Positions 1-10,324 of a stretch of DNA of 64,000 bases are shown here, one piece after another. The DNA is from Eutrema japonicum (Eukaryota; Streptophyta; Magnoliopsida; Brassicales; Brassicaceae), in contig BSQW01000011.1 in assembly GCA_030161315.1 (NCBI GenBank), positions 40,501,680-40,565,679 on the forward strand, given 5' to 3'. Position numbers and translations under genes: made by a program. Under the pieces are notes generated by a model. The model did no database searches. It was not told where the DNA came from and worked only from the letters and a program-made list of their open reading frames with translations. Each line of letters starts with the position of its first letter. Within the stretch, counting starts at the first letter, position 1.

Positions 1-527
1 AAATCAAATCAACAAAAAAAAGGAAAGAACAAATAATGACAATTCACAAAAATTGGAAATATGTCAATTGCATTTGAATTTTAAACAAATGACAATCCCC
101 TTCTTTTTTTTTTACTTTAAAACTCGACAACTAAAAGAAGCAAAAACGAAAATTTGACTTTTGGTTTGGTTTTTTTTTTTTTTTAAATTTATGAATAAAA
201 CAAATAACAAGAAACAAAGCAAGAACAAATTAAAAGGCAAGACAAATTTTTACTTGGTTTTTTTTTTATAAAATGAATTCAACAAAAACTGAAACAAATA
301 TTTTTATTTGGTTGTCTTTTATAAAATGAATTAAACAAAATTGAAACAAATATTTTTATTTGGTTTTTAGGTTATGAGAAATCAAAATAACAAAACATAA
401 TTGAAAAAAAAATGATTTTTATGTATTTTTCGGTTTAGATGAAAGGAAATAACAAAACAGAAAAACAAGAGATAAATGTTGGACGAACACAACCTGGGAT
501 AGGAGCTTTTAAAGCTCTGATACCAGA
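1..527 (-). mobile_element. Element A, 5' internal segment of a further tandem copy
   Basis: This stretch is almost identical to 4135-4660, the primer-site end of the internal region of element A. It ends at a primer-binding site that abuts the LTR starting at 528. The LTR at 528-2239 therefore has internal sequence on both sides, and the tandem array continues beyond the left edge. The segment is A/T-rich with long T runs and has no credible coding sequence of its own. Confidence 0.85.
511..525 (-). other. Primer-binding site (initiator tRNA-Met), element A left copy
   Basis: On the minus strand this reads TGGTATCAGAGCTTT, complementary to the 3' end of plant initiator tRNA-Met. It lies two bases from the LTR end at 528. 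This is the normal first-strand priming site of chromoviruses and Copia elements. Confidence 0.85.
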
Positions 528-2239
528 TGATATAAGATTGGAATCCACCAAACTTACAGACACGTGATAATCAAGAGATTACAAGCTTTGTTGCGGAAGT
601 GGGGACGATGGTGAGATGGAAGGTGATAGTTTTGATTGACTCTCTCAATCGATGGTGATTGACTCTCTCAATCTATGAACGAAATAGGATGTTTGAATCA
701 CACAGACACGCTAAGTCGTAGCCTCTAAAGAGTTAAGTGAATCCAACACTTAAAAATAAAGAAAAGAACAATTCTTGAAAGAATACGCTTTGAAAGAAAA
801 CAAGAAACTTCTGTATTAATTCGATTGAAAGGTGATTTACAATGAAAGAAAAGCTGAGCTTATATGGTGCTCGTACAAGAATATTATAGAAAGCTAAAAT
901 AAAAAGACTAAAGAAACATATCGCAAAATAATCACAACTAGCCGTTAGGCTTAATTGCTCGTCTTGGCCAAATAGGGCAAGCTGATCATGCTTGAGTCTT
1001 GACAGCTTGGGAGGAAATTTTGAGTGTCTAGATACACTCTGGTTGATGTGAGAAGGCTTCATTTCGTGGCCAAGGTTTAAGGAATAGAGCCGTTGGAGAT
1101 TAATGACTCTAAATGTGAATGCATCCGGATACGGCAATTTGACTTGCAAGGGAATCCGCCTGATCATGTGTGTGCCGGTTCATGGTAAGGTGTTTCTAAG
1201 CTTCTTTAGTTGCCTTAGAATCTCTCCTGGTCGCCATAGATATGTTTGCAAAGTGTAGCAACCATTGGATCTAGGACTTACCTTAAACAGAACCATGTCA
1301 ACCCATTTTGAAAAATTGGGTGTAACTTGAGAATCCGATGGGAATTTTCTTGGATCTTGGGCTTGTTGGAACCATAAGAGATCCAATAATACTCCAATTG
1401 GTTTTGGGTCGAGATCGTTGCTGAGTTGGGCTGTGTAGAACGATCTTTGGCCTTGTCGCGGAATTGGGTTCGAAGCAGGTCCATTGATTTGTAGAATCAA
1501 TAACTTCCAAGTCTGAACCTCTTTTGAGATGAATCGAATTCTTGGTTTTCCTATGATGGATCAAGATTCCAGACCAAGTAGGTTTGTAGCTTAATTCCTC
1601 CTGGTTTGGTCGAAAACCTCCAATTAGTGAGTATATGTCCAAATCGAGTAAGTTGGGAATCACCCGATTTGTAAATTCAATAACTCCTTCTTCTGAACTC
1701 CGGTTGAATTGATTCCACTTCGAGACGTTCTATGGGTGAGCTAAGAATGCAATCCAAGTGGTTGTTGAGCAGGACCAGTTGATCTTGGTCTCCATTTGGA
1801 CTGAACAAGGCACATGGGTTTTCTCGGGTGGCTTTGCTTGCAATTGGGGGTTTTGGAATCGATTGAAGTGCAACTGAGGGACTTGAACAGAGTCTTTAGC
1901 ATGGTTGGTTGGTTGAGAGAAATGGTTTCCCTCAGTTGATTTGGTGCACGGTTTCCTCGGTTCAACTCCGGTAAGATTTCCCTCGGTTTTGGGGGAAATG
2001 TCTTCATCTTGGTTTTCTTGAATTGGGGCTGAGGGATTTGACCAAAGTGCTGGTTATAGTCACTTTGTCGATGAAAATGTGATCCCTCAGTTGGTAGCTT
2101 AGGAGAACATGTCCCAACAACAAGAAAGGTCCTGCTGTCGCCAATAGGATCAGGATCTAAGCCTGCCGTACGCACAGTACAGTCTCTTTCTGAGGTGGTA
2201 GTAGTTCCATGAGCTTTCATGGTACTGATGTCCCCATCA
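528..2239 (-). repeat. LTR of element A, copy 1
   Basis: This 1712-bp LTR matches 4661-6373 over its whole length. It has TG...CA ends: TGATATAAG at 528 and CCCCATCA at 2239. It is flanked by a primer site on its left (511-525) and a polypurine tract on its right (2240-2252), so it acts as the 3' LTR of one copy and the 5' LTR of the next. Open frames inside it also occur in the other copy. An open frame enters it from the internal side (minus strand 2304 to 1741), as in elements B, C and G. Confidence 0.92.
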
Positions 2240-2252
2240 TACCCTCTCTCTT
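2240..2252 (-). other. Polypurine tract of element A
   Basis: On the minus strand AAGAGAGAGGGTA directly precedes the LTR start TGATGGGGAC. This is the expected plus-strand primer position and fixes the 3' LTR border at 2239. Confidence 0.85.
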
Positions 2253-4643
2253 GGTAAAGTTTCATCCTCGAAACTTCTTCTTTACCTGCACCAAAATAGA
2301 GCAAGTTAGTATCTTCGTAAAGGAGTGGGTCTAGAGATTTACCTCAGGGAATTTTGTTGTCGCGGTTCCGGTAGGATTGTTGATGAGCATCTGCTGGTTC
2401 TTCTTTGATCAACAAAGAGGAATGACTCCTCTCCAAGGTGTGTTGCTGACTTTCTTGGGCAGTACGGTAGTCGCTTTAGTGAAATCTCCTTTTTCCCTTT
2501 CGATGTCGCCATTGATCTTTTGTGGTTTTGGCTCTTGTTGCTTCTCCTCGGTACCTGAAATATTTTCTACACTTTTGACAAAAGACAAGTGCGTTATAAC
2601 AGTCATGAAATTATTTAAAACAGAAGAACAAGAATCAGTTTTGACTACTCCATCTAATTTCTCAATGACGTTCGATTTAAGATAAGCAATCTGATTTTTA
2701 TTTGTTTCTATCAAAACTAAATCTACTTTAGACTCTTATGGACTTAGAAAATTTATTGTTACAGAGTTAGAATCATTAGAAACAAGTTGGAGAAATTGAC
2801 TTACCTGAGCAGAACTCTCGGTAAGTTCTATTTCCTTGGATGCCACGTCATTTGAACTCAATGTGTAACATGGTGGCTCCTCTTGGATCATATTGAAGCT
2901 GGTGTCATCTTCATCCTTCTCAGTGTCAGGATAGCACATGATGACCTCGTGATGCTTCACGATCTATTCTTAACCTGCATTAGTAACCTTTGGCAAAGAC
3001 AAGTGCATCATATCTGAATTTAAAAATTTAAAACCAGAATTATCTAGACAATTACTTAATGAATTCAGTTTCGGTTCAGGTGTGGTAACGTTAATTTCTT
3101 GTCTATCAGGGCATACAGCAGCATAGTGACCTCTCTTATGGCATCTATAGAAAATTGTTTCATTGAATTTCAAAGAGTTAGAGGTCTTACAGATTTGTGT
3201 TTCTCGCGGTGCAAGCGTTGGAGTTGGTTTTTGTGCGTGGGTTGCAACTTGTTAATACTTCTGGTGGTTGCGTTGCTCAGGCTGCCTGGTGTGTGACGGT
3301 GGTGTGGAAGCCATTCTCCTTGGCGTGGTGTAGTGTTGGATTTCCCTCGGTGAGATGTTGCTGCGAGTTTGATATTTCCTCACGAACTCTCGGTACATTT
3401 TTGCTTTTAGATCTTCCCAATCAAGCACTGGTTTGTGTGCATCCTCCTTTATCCACCAATCATAAGCATCTCTAACAAGAGCACTTGATGCGTGTGAGAG
3501 CTCCTTCTTCTTGGGAATGTTGTTTACGCACAGCCACTCCTTCATGTTGCTTTCCCAATTAATTGAGATAAACTTTTGGGTCCTTGCTTCGATCTGAAAA
3601 TATAAGAGAGCCGGATTGGTGTCTTCTCTCTTTGGTTTGTTCCCTTGTCGCGGCTGAGATGACATAAGATCGTGTTGGACACTGCGCCATGATGTAGTGA
3701 GGCTTCTCTGGTCGTGGTTGTTGATTATACTTCACATATGATTCAACATATGTCTCTTCCTCGGCGTCATCTCCATAAGAATCCTCATAAAATTGTAAAC
3801 TTGGCTGGCTCCAAGTTGTTGTTGCTTGAGGTACGTTGTTGTAGGGGTCTGGATCGAATAGATCGGACAAGTAATGGTCTGGTGGCTCTGGTTCAAGCTC
3901 GTTCCCATCAAGATCATCTCCATAATCAGAGCTTGAGTAGTATTCTGGGTGCCACGATTCTTCTCCATAATCAGCCTCGTTGGTGCTTAGGTCTTGATCA
4001 GAATCATTCCCTTGGCTTCAATCGGTTTGCGAGAGGCTGTACTTGCTCATGGCATCATGTTCTTCTTCATAGAACTCCATTGTCGTGTCTGAGCCTTGGT
4101 ATCTCGCACAAGCAAAAGCGGAGAAGAGGAATCAAAATCAAATCAACAAAAAAAAGGAAAGAACAAATAATGACAATTCACAAAAATTGGAAATATGTCA
4201 ATTGCATTTGAATTTTAAACAAATGACAATCCCCTTCTTTTTTTTTACTTTAAAACTCGACAACTAAAAGAAGCAAAAACGAAAATTTGACTTTTGGTTT
4301 GGTTTTTTTTTTTTTTTTTAAATTTATGAATAAAACAAATAACAAGAAACAAAGCAAGAACAAATTAAAAGGCAAGACAAATTTTTACTTGGTTTTTTTT
4401 TTATAAAATGAATTCAACAAAAACTGAAACAAATATTTTTATTTGGTTGTCTTTTATAAAATGAATTAAACAAAATTGAAACAAATATTTTTATTTGGTT
4501 TTTAGGTTATGAGAAATCAAAATAACAAAACATAATTGAAAAAAATGATTTTTATGTATTTTTCGGTTTAGATGAAAGGAAATAACAAAACAGAAAAACA
4601 AGAGATAAATGTTGGACGAACACAACCTGGGATAGGAGCTTTT
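2253..4643 (-). mobile_element. Element A internal region (non-autonomous, gag only)
   Basis: The whole internal region between the two LTRs (2240-4660) is only about 2.4 kb. It holds gag-like coding sequence (separate entry) and A/T-rich leader DNA, with no trace of protease, reverse transcriptase, RNase H or integrase in any frame. This fits the TR-GAG class of non-autonomous LTR retrotransposons, which keep gag and borrow pol from relatives. The LTR-internal-LTR unit repeats with a period of about 4.13 kb. Confidence 0.82.
2409..4080 (-). pseudogene. Broken gag of element A
   Basis: The start is taken as the ATG at 4080, just downstream of the leader. The N-terminal part is acidic and rich in D, E, Y and P. 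A central segment (minus strand 3665-3252) is typical plant retrotransposon gag, with an AYDWWIKEDAHK core followed by a region resembling the Retrotrans_gag domain. A CCHC zinc knuckle follows at about 3150-3100 (CHKRGHYAAVC). The C-terminal part (2960-2409) is Ser/Glu/Lys-rich and unrecognised. A TGA interrupts the frame about 20 codons after the start, and further stops and frameshifts lie at about 3560, 3250 and 2970. This copy is therefore dead, although other copies might be intact. Confidence 0.7.
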
Positions 4644-4658
4644 AAAGCTCTGATACCA
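4644..4658 (-). other. Primer-binding site (initiator tRNA-Met), element A right copy
   Basis: The minus strand reads TGGTATCAGAGCTTT, two bases inside the 5' LTR that begins at 4661. It is identical to the site at 511-525 and differs by one base from that of element C at 11855-11869. Confidence 0.88.
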
Positions 4659-4660
4659 GA

Positions 4661-6373
4661 TGATGTAAGATTGGAATCCACCAAACTTACAGACACGTGA
4701 TAATCAAGAGATTACAAGCTTTGTTGCGGAAGTGGGGACGATGGTGAGATGGAAGGTGATAGTTTTGATTGACTCTCTCAATCGATGGTGATTGACTCTC
4801 TCAATCTATGAACGAAATAGGATGTTTGAATCACATAGACACGCTAAGTCATAGCCTCTAAAGAGTTAAGTGAATCGCACACTTAAAAATAAAGAAAAGA
4901 ACAATTCTTGAAAGAATACGCTTTGAAAAAAAACAAGAAACTTCTGTATTAATTCGATTGAAAGGTGATTTACAATGAAAGCAAAGCTGAGCTTATATGG
5001 TGCTCATAGAGGAATATTCTAGAAAGCTAAAATAAAATGACTAAAGAAAAAAATCGCAAAATAATCACAACTAGACGTTAGGCTTAATTGCTCGTCTTGG
5101 CCAAATAGGGCAAGCTGATCATGCTTGAGTCTTGACAGCTTGGGAGGAAATTTCGAGTGTCTAGATACACTCTGGTTGATGTGAGAAGGCTTCATTTCGT
5201 GGCCAAGGTTTAAGGAATAGAGCCGTTGGAGATTAATGACTCTAAATGTGAATGCATCCGGATACGGCAAGTTGACTTGCAAGGGAATCCGCCTGATCCT
5301 GTGTGTGCCAGTCCATGGTAAGGTGTTTCTAAGCTTCTTTAGTTGCCTTAGAATCTCTCCTGGTCGCCATAGATATGTTTGCAAAGTGTAGCAACCATTG
5401 GATCTAGGACTTACCTTAAACAGAACCTTGTCAACCCGTTTTGGAAAATTGGGTGTAACTTGAGAATCCGATGGGAATTTCCTTGGATCTAGGGATTGTT
5501 GGAACGATAAGAGATCTACTAATATTCTCCAATTGGTTTTGGGTCGAGATCGTTGCTGAGTTAAGCTATGTAGCACGATCTTTGGCTTTGTCGCGTAATT
5601 GGGTTCGGAGCAGGTCCATTGATTTGTATAATCAATAACTTCCAAGTCTGAACCTCTTTTGAGATAATTCTCAGTTTTCCTATGATGGATCAAGATTCCA
5701 TATCAAGTAGGTTTGTAGCTTAATTCCTCCTGGTTTGGTCGAAAACCTCCAATTAGTGAGTATATGTCCAAATCGGATAAGTTAGGAATCACCCGATTTG
5801 TAAATTCAATAACTCCTTCTTCTGAACTCCGGTTGAATTGATTCCACTTCGAGACGTTCTCTGGGTGAACTAAGAATGAAATCCAAGTGATTGTTGAGCA
5901 GGACCAGTTTATCTTGGTCTCCATTTGGACTGAACAAGGCACATGGGTCTTCTCGGGTGGCTTTGCTTGCAATTGGGGGTTTTAGAATCGATTGAAGTGC
6001 AACTGAGGGACTTGAACATAGTCTTTAGCGTGGTTGGTTGGTTGGTTGAGAGAAATGGTTTCCCTCGGTTGATTTGGTGCACGGTTTCCTCGGTTCAACT
6101 CCGGTAAGATTTCCCTCGGTTTTTGGGGAAATGTCTTCATCTTCAGTTTTCTTGAATTGGGGCTGAGGGATTTGACCAAAGTGCTGGTTATAGTCACTTT
6201 GTCGATGACAGTGTGATCCCTCAGTTGGTAGCTTAGGAGCAACTGTCCAAACAACAAGAAAGGTCCTGCTGTCACCAATAGGATCAGGATCTAAGCCTGC
6301 CGTACGCACAGTAAAGTCTCTTTCTGAGGTGGTAGTAGTTCCTTGAGCTTTCATGGTACAGATGTCCCCATCA
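4661..6373 (-). repeat. LTR of element A, copy 2 (5' LTR)
   Basis: This 1713-bp LTR starts TGATGTAAG and ends CCCCATCA at 6373. The match to copy 1 stops exactly at that CA. From 6374 the sequence becomes plus-strand pol of element B, so this is the outer border of the A array. The expected 5-bp target duplication is GATCG (6374-6378); its partner would lie left of the window. Confidence 0.92.
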
Positions 6374-6420
6374 GATCGACTTTGTTCCCGGAGCTTCACT
6401 TCCGAACCGACCTGCTTATC
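6374..6420 (+). pseudogene. Element B pol fragment (protease-RT linker)
   Basis: These 47 bases translate on the plus strand to IDFVPGASLPNRPAY, matching the segment just before the RT domain of chromoviruses (compare IDFVPGAPLPNRAAY in element C here). The frame resumes at 12874 after element C, so this is a sliver of element B trapped between A and C. Confidence 0.85.
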
Positions 6421-7421
6421 TGATACGTGCTCAAGTGTTGAAGAAGCTGGACTAAGGTCTCTCTCTTCTGTCAACGGGATAAGATGGAGGTTGCTGGTGG
6501 GGCGATGAGAACCACAAGAGAGGCGAAAGTCTCTTGATACTTCAAGGGGGTTCCCTAAGGATCAGACTCACTCACGATCTAAAGAGAGAAGACGTTTTTG
6601 TGAAGAACAAAAACTCGAAAATAACCAAGGAAATTCTTATTGTCTGCGTGCCTGAGAAAGACAAAGCCCTAGGGTTTTTAAAGCAAGCTCACGCCCCGAA
6701 GAAAAAGAAATAAACCGAAAAAGAAAAAACAAGACGGGTCCTTAACAATTTAGGCCCGTTTACAAAATAATTAAAAGACTAAGAGATATAGAAGTGAGGC
6801 CTCGTGTAGCTGGTCTTCATGGGCTTACAGAGAGTCATTAATTGGGCCAATAATGTTGCAAGTCATTTGGCCTCGGTAAAAACCCATCTTCGCAAAACCC
6901 AGTGGGATAAAAACGAAGGTTGGGAAAAGAGCGCCAAACGACTTACAAACCCAACTAGTGACCTTCCTTGGGCCTAAGTCATCTCTGTTGAAGTGAAATC
7001 GACCATAGATAAGTGGACCACGAGCCTGGGCTTGATGAGTGGCCACTTAGTATTATCGGCCTGCAAAGGATCCAGCCGATATGTCTTCAGTGTTTGGACG
7101 TTCTGGTCCGAATGGTAAGGATTCTTGAGCTGATCTTTAGTGTTCTGGAAACTAGACTCAAAGAGCTTCAAATCCATATGTGGATCCCATTCTGGATCAT
7201 CCGGGATCATGAGTGGATCCTGCTTCAAAGTATCGGCCCAATAACTGCTCGCAAATGGGCTTAGCGGACTAGTGTCCGTCTTGAAGAAACCTTCTTGTCT
7301 GAGCTGGTCCATGAACATGTTGAACTTCTTTTCCATGTCCCTGCTCCTGGTTCTAGTCACTGGTCCACTTGGTACTAGTGGTGCTTGTATGACTTGGGTC
7401 GTTGACTCGATGTCCTCATCA
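6421..7421 (-). repeat. 3' LTR of element C
   Basis: This 1001-bp LTR has TG...CA ends and matches 11873-12873 end to end. In element orientation its first about 450 bp encode the C-terminal end of Pol, with the stop at 6974. The promoter and polyadenylation part follows. No convincing TATA box could be fixed by eye. Confidence 0.95.
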
Positions 7422-8899
7422 CTCCCTCCCTCTTCATGAGGTTTTGACCCCAAAACATCATCACCTGCATCAAAACGAGCTAAGTCAGAAACATTGAATG
7501 TAGCAGACACCTTAAGCTCACCTGGGAGCTCGAGCTTGTATGCATTGTCATTGATCTTCTCCAAGATTTTGAATGGGCCGTCTCCGCGAGGCGATAGCTT
7601 CGATTTGCGTTTGTCCGGGAATCGCTCCGGTCTCATGTGCAACCACACCCATTCTCCAACTTCAAAAGACACGTTCTTCCTGCCCTTGTTGGCATTCTTC
7701 ACACGTAGGGCATTGGTCCTTTCGAGCTGATCTTTGACCGATTGGTGTAGCTTTTTCACGTCCGAGGCCTTCTTAGCTCCATCGAGGTTTAAGAACTCCG
7801 TTTGAGGTAGAGGCTTAAGATCCAATGGCGTATGTGGATTAAATCCATATGCAACCTGAAAAGGAGACAAATGAGTAGCACTATGGACAGCTCTATTATA
7901 AGCAAACTCGACAAAAGGTAGAGCATCAAGCCAAGTTTTAAGATTTCTCCCTATTGTTGCGCGAAGCAACGTTCCAAGTGTACGGTTAACGACTTCCGTT
8001 TGGCCATCGGTTTGTGGATGGCAGGTCGTGGAGAAGAGCAGCTTGGTTCCTAGCTTCTTCCAGAGGGTTCTCCAAAAGTGGCTCAGGATCTTGGTGTCGC
8101 GATCGGAGACGATCGTCCTAGGCCCTCCATGTAGGCGGACAATCTCTTTGAAAAAGAGATCCGCGGTTTGGGTAGCATCGTTTGTCTTGGCACATGGGAT
8201 GAAGTGTGCCATCTTTGAGAACCGATCCACCACGACAAAGATGGAGTCTTTGTGTCTGATCTTAGGCAAACCTAACACAAAGTCCATAGAAATATCAATC
8301 CATGGTAAAGTAGGAATCGGTAAAGGAAGATACAAACCGTGCGGGTTAACCCGAGACTTGGCTCTCTTGCAAGTGATACATCTTGCACAGAAAGATTCGA
8401 CCGACTTCTTAAGGTGTGGCCAAAAGAAGTGTTCCTTCAGCATGGCAAGAGTCTTCTCAACGCCAAAATGACCCATGAGGCCTCCTCCATGAGCTTCTCG
8501 GACTATAAGCTCTCGTAACGAACATTGCGGGATGCATAGGCGTTTATCTTTAAAAAGATAACCGTCATGGACATAGTAAGAAGCGTGGGCTCCCTTTCCA
8601 TGGTTCTTGTATATCTCTGCAAAATCAACATCAGATTCATATAATGGAATAATCATTTCAAATCCAAGAACCTTGGCCTCCATGGTCGATATTAGCGCAT
8701 ATCTCCGAGATAGGGCATCGGCCACCACATTATCTTTTCCCTTCTTGTATTTGATCACATAGGGGAACGTCTCTATAAACTCCAGCCACTTAGCATGTCT
8801 TTTCTTGAGGTTAGTCTGACCCCTAAGATGCTTCAAAGTCTCATGGTCCGTGTGGATGACACACTCCTTCGAGAGTCGGTAATGCTGCCACGTCTCCAT
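6974..8899 (-). CDS. Element C pol, RNase H end and integrase
   Basis: This 641-codon frame covers the end of RNase H (HTDHETLKHLRG near the start), the integrase zinc finger (H-H-C-C, with CARCITCKRAK) and the catalytic core. The three acidic positions of the core lie in MDFVLGLP, SDRDTK and GQTEVVNRT. A GPY/F module (GPFKILEKINDNAYKLELP) follows. The protein then reads through the polypurine tract (HEEGGSDEDIES) and on for about 149 codons inside the 3' LTR, ending at 6974. No canonical chromodomain is evident. The ATG at 8899 is only the first Met after an upstream nonsense codon at 8975. The natural product is one gag-pol polyprotein cleaved by the element protease. Confidence 0.9.
   Translation of the reverse strand: METWQHYRLSKECVIHTDHETLKHLRGQTNLKKRHAKWLEFIETFPYVIKYKKGKDNVVADALSRRYALISTMEAKVLGFEMIIPLYESDVDFAEIYKNHGKGAHASYYVHDGYLFKDKRLCIPQCSLRELIVREAHGGGLMGHFGVEKTLAMLKEHFFWPHLKKSVESFCARCITCKRAKSRVNPHGLYLPLPIPTLPWIDISMDFVLGLPKIRHKDSIFVVVDRFSKMAHFIPCAKTNDATQTADLFFKEIVRLHGGPRTIVSDRDTKILSHFWRTLWKKLGTKLLFSTTCHPQTDGQTEVVNRTLGTLLRATIGRNLKTWLDALPFVEFAYNRAVHSATHLSPFQVAYGFNPHTPLDLKPLPQTEFLNLDGAKKASDVKKLHQSVKDQLERTNALRVKNANKGRKNVSFEVGEWVWLHMRPERFPDKRKSKLSPRGDGPFKILEKINDNAYKLELPGELKVSATFNVSDLARFDAGDDVLGSKPHEEGGSDEDIESTTQVIQAPLVPSGPVTRTRSRDMEKKFNMFMDQLRQEGFFKTDTSPLSPFASSYWADTLKQDPLMIPDDPEWDPHMDLKLFESSFQNTKDQLKNPYHSDQNVQTLKTYRLDPLQADNTKWPLIKPRLVVHLSMVDFTSTEMT
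7422..7435 (-). other. Polypurine tract of element C
   Basis: The minus strand reads GAAGAGGGAGGGAG immediately before the LTR start TGATGAGGAC. It lies within the open pol frame, so the same bases serve as plus-strand primer and as codons. Confidence 0.92.
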
Positions 8900-8974
8900 T
8901 GCTCGAACTAAGGCGTAGAGCTCCTTATCATAAGTAGGATAGTTGAGAGTGGCTCCACTAAGTTTCTCACTGAA

Positions 8975-10288
8975 TTAAGCAACAGGGTTGCCTCCTTGAG
9001 TAAGCACAGCACCGATCCCTAAACCTGAGGCATCACACTCAATTTCAAACGTTTTAGAGAAATCGGGTAAAGTTAAAACGGGAGCATGAGTCAAACGATC
9101 CTTTAGGCCTTTGAAGGCCTCTTCCTGGGCGTCTCCCCACTTGAATGCCACGTCCTTCTTGATGATGGCAGTTAGAGGTGCAGCAAGGGTGCTGAAGTCC
9201 TTCACGAACCGTCGGTAAAAGCTAGCCAAGCCGTGAAAGCTTCGAACTTGGCTAACGGTTGTTGGCGTAGGCCATTCTTGGATGGCTTGGACCTTCTCCT
9301 GGTCCACTCTAAGTCCCTGTGAACTCACAACAAAGCCTAAAAACACAAGCTCATTAGCGCAAAATGTGCACTTCTTCAAGTTGGCGTAAAGACCATCTCG
9401 TTGAAGCGTCTTAAGAATTTGTTCTAAATGAGATAAATGTTCAGCTAGAGTTCGACTATAAATGAGAATATCATCGAAGTATACCACTACAAACTTACTA
9501 ATGTAGGGTCTAAGAACCTCATTCATGAGTCGCATGAAGGTACTTGGCGCGTTAGTTAGCCCAAAAGGCATAACTAGCCATTCGTAGAGGCCTTGCTTTG
9601 TCTTGAAGGTCGTCTTCCATTCGTCACCTTCTCTCATTCGTACTTGGTGGTATCCACTCCTGAGATCAATCTTGGAAAATAAATTAGAACCCGAAAGTTC
9701 ATCAAGCATGTCATCTAACCTTGGTATCGGATGTCGGTATTTGATCGTTATGTTGTTTATCGCGCGACAATCCACGCACATCCTCCACGTCCCATCTTTT
9801 TTTGGCACCAAAAGGACTGGCACGGCACATGGACTAAGGCTCTCACGAACATAGCCCTTGTCCATAAGTTCTCTCACTTGCTTCTCTAGTTCCTTGGCTT
9901 CGTCCGGATTAACGCGATATGCGGCTCGATTGGGTAATGGGGCTCCGGGCACAAAATCGATCTGGTGCTCTATTCCTCTTATAGGAGGTAAGCCAGGAGG
10001 TATCTCATCAGGAAACACATCAGCAAATCGGTCCAAGAGTTGAGTAACCTCAGTAGGAAGCTGTTGCTCCAACGCCCTAGAACCTGCACTTAAAGTCTCC
10101 TTAAAGATCATTAGTAATACCGGTTCTTTGTAAGTGATTGCCTTAGAAATATAACTAGACTTGATAAACAAATTGTTCCTGGTCGATGCATCTTTTTCCT
10201 TTAACATTTTAACTTGTAATTCGTGTACTTGAGTAGGTGTAAGAGGTGCTAAATTATACTTCTTTTTATCATGCACAAACGAATACAT
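8975..10288 (-). CDS. Element C pol, reverse transcriptase and start of RNase H
   Basis: This 437-codon section carries the reverse transcriptase. It begins after a connecting region (YNLAPLTPTQVHELQ), continues through VPKKDGTWRMCVDCRAIN and FSKIDLRSGYHQ, and has an intact YFDDILIYS catalytic box. The conserved FLGFVVS and SFHGLASFYRRF segments follow. RNase H begins at EIECDASGLGIGAVL. It ends at a TAA (8975-8977) where relatives have a tyrosine codon, and the same frame resumes directly, so a single base change broke it. Confidence 0.92.
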   Translation of the reverse strand: MYSFVHDKKKYNLAPLTPTQVHELQVKMLKEKDASTRNNLFIKSSYISKAITYKEPVLLMIFKETLSAGSRALEQQLPTEVTQLLDRFADVFPDEIPPGLPPIRGIEHQIDFVPGAPLPNRAAYRVNPDEAKELEKQVRELMDKGYVRESLSPCAVPVLLVPKKDGTWRMCVDCRAINNITIKYRHPIPRLDDMLDELSGSNLFSKIDLRSGYHQVRMREGDEWKTTFKTKQGLYEWLVMPFGLTNAPSTFMRLMNEVLRPYISKFVVVYFDDILIYSRTLAEHLSHLEQILKTLQRDGLYANLKKCTFCANELVFLGFVVSSQGLRVDQEKVQAIQEWPTPTTVSQVRSFHGLASFYRRFVKDFSTLAAPLTAIIKKDVAFKWGDAQEEAFKGLKDRLTHAPVLTLPDFSKTFEIECDASGLGIGAVLTQGGNPVA

Positions 10289-10324
10289 GTTACTTCGGAC
10301 ATGGTGAATGGCGTCCTTATCAAA

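Noticed and set aside
1180..1663. Several overlapping minus-strand frames inside the element A LTR that look like small proteins
   Set aside because: They recur in the other LTR copy with frame breaks, overlap in different frames and show no domain. They are open stretches of LTR DNA.
7494..8471. Plus-strand frames (for example 7494-7730 and 8028-8471)
   Set aside because: They are antisense to the well-supported integrase of element C and have no recognisable content.
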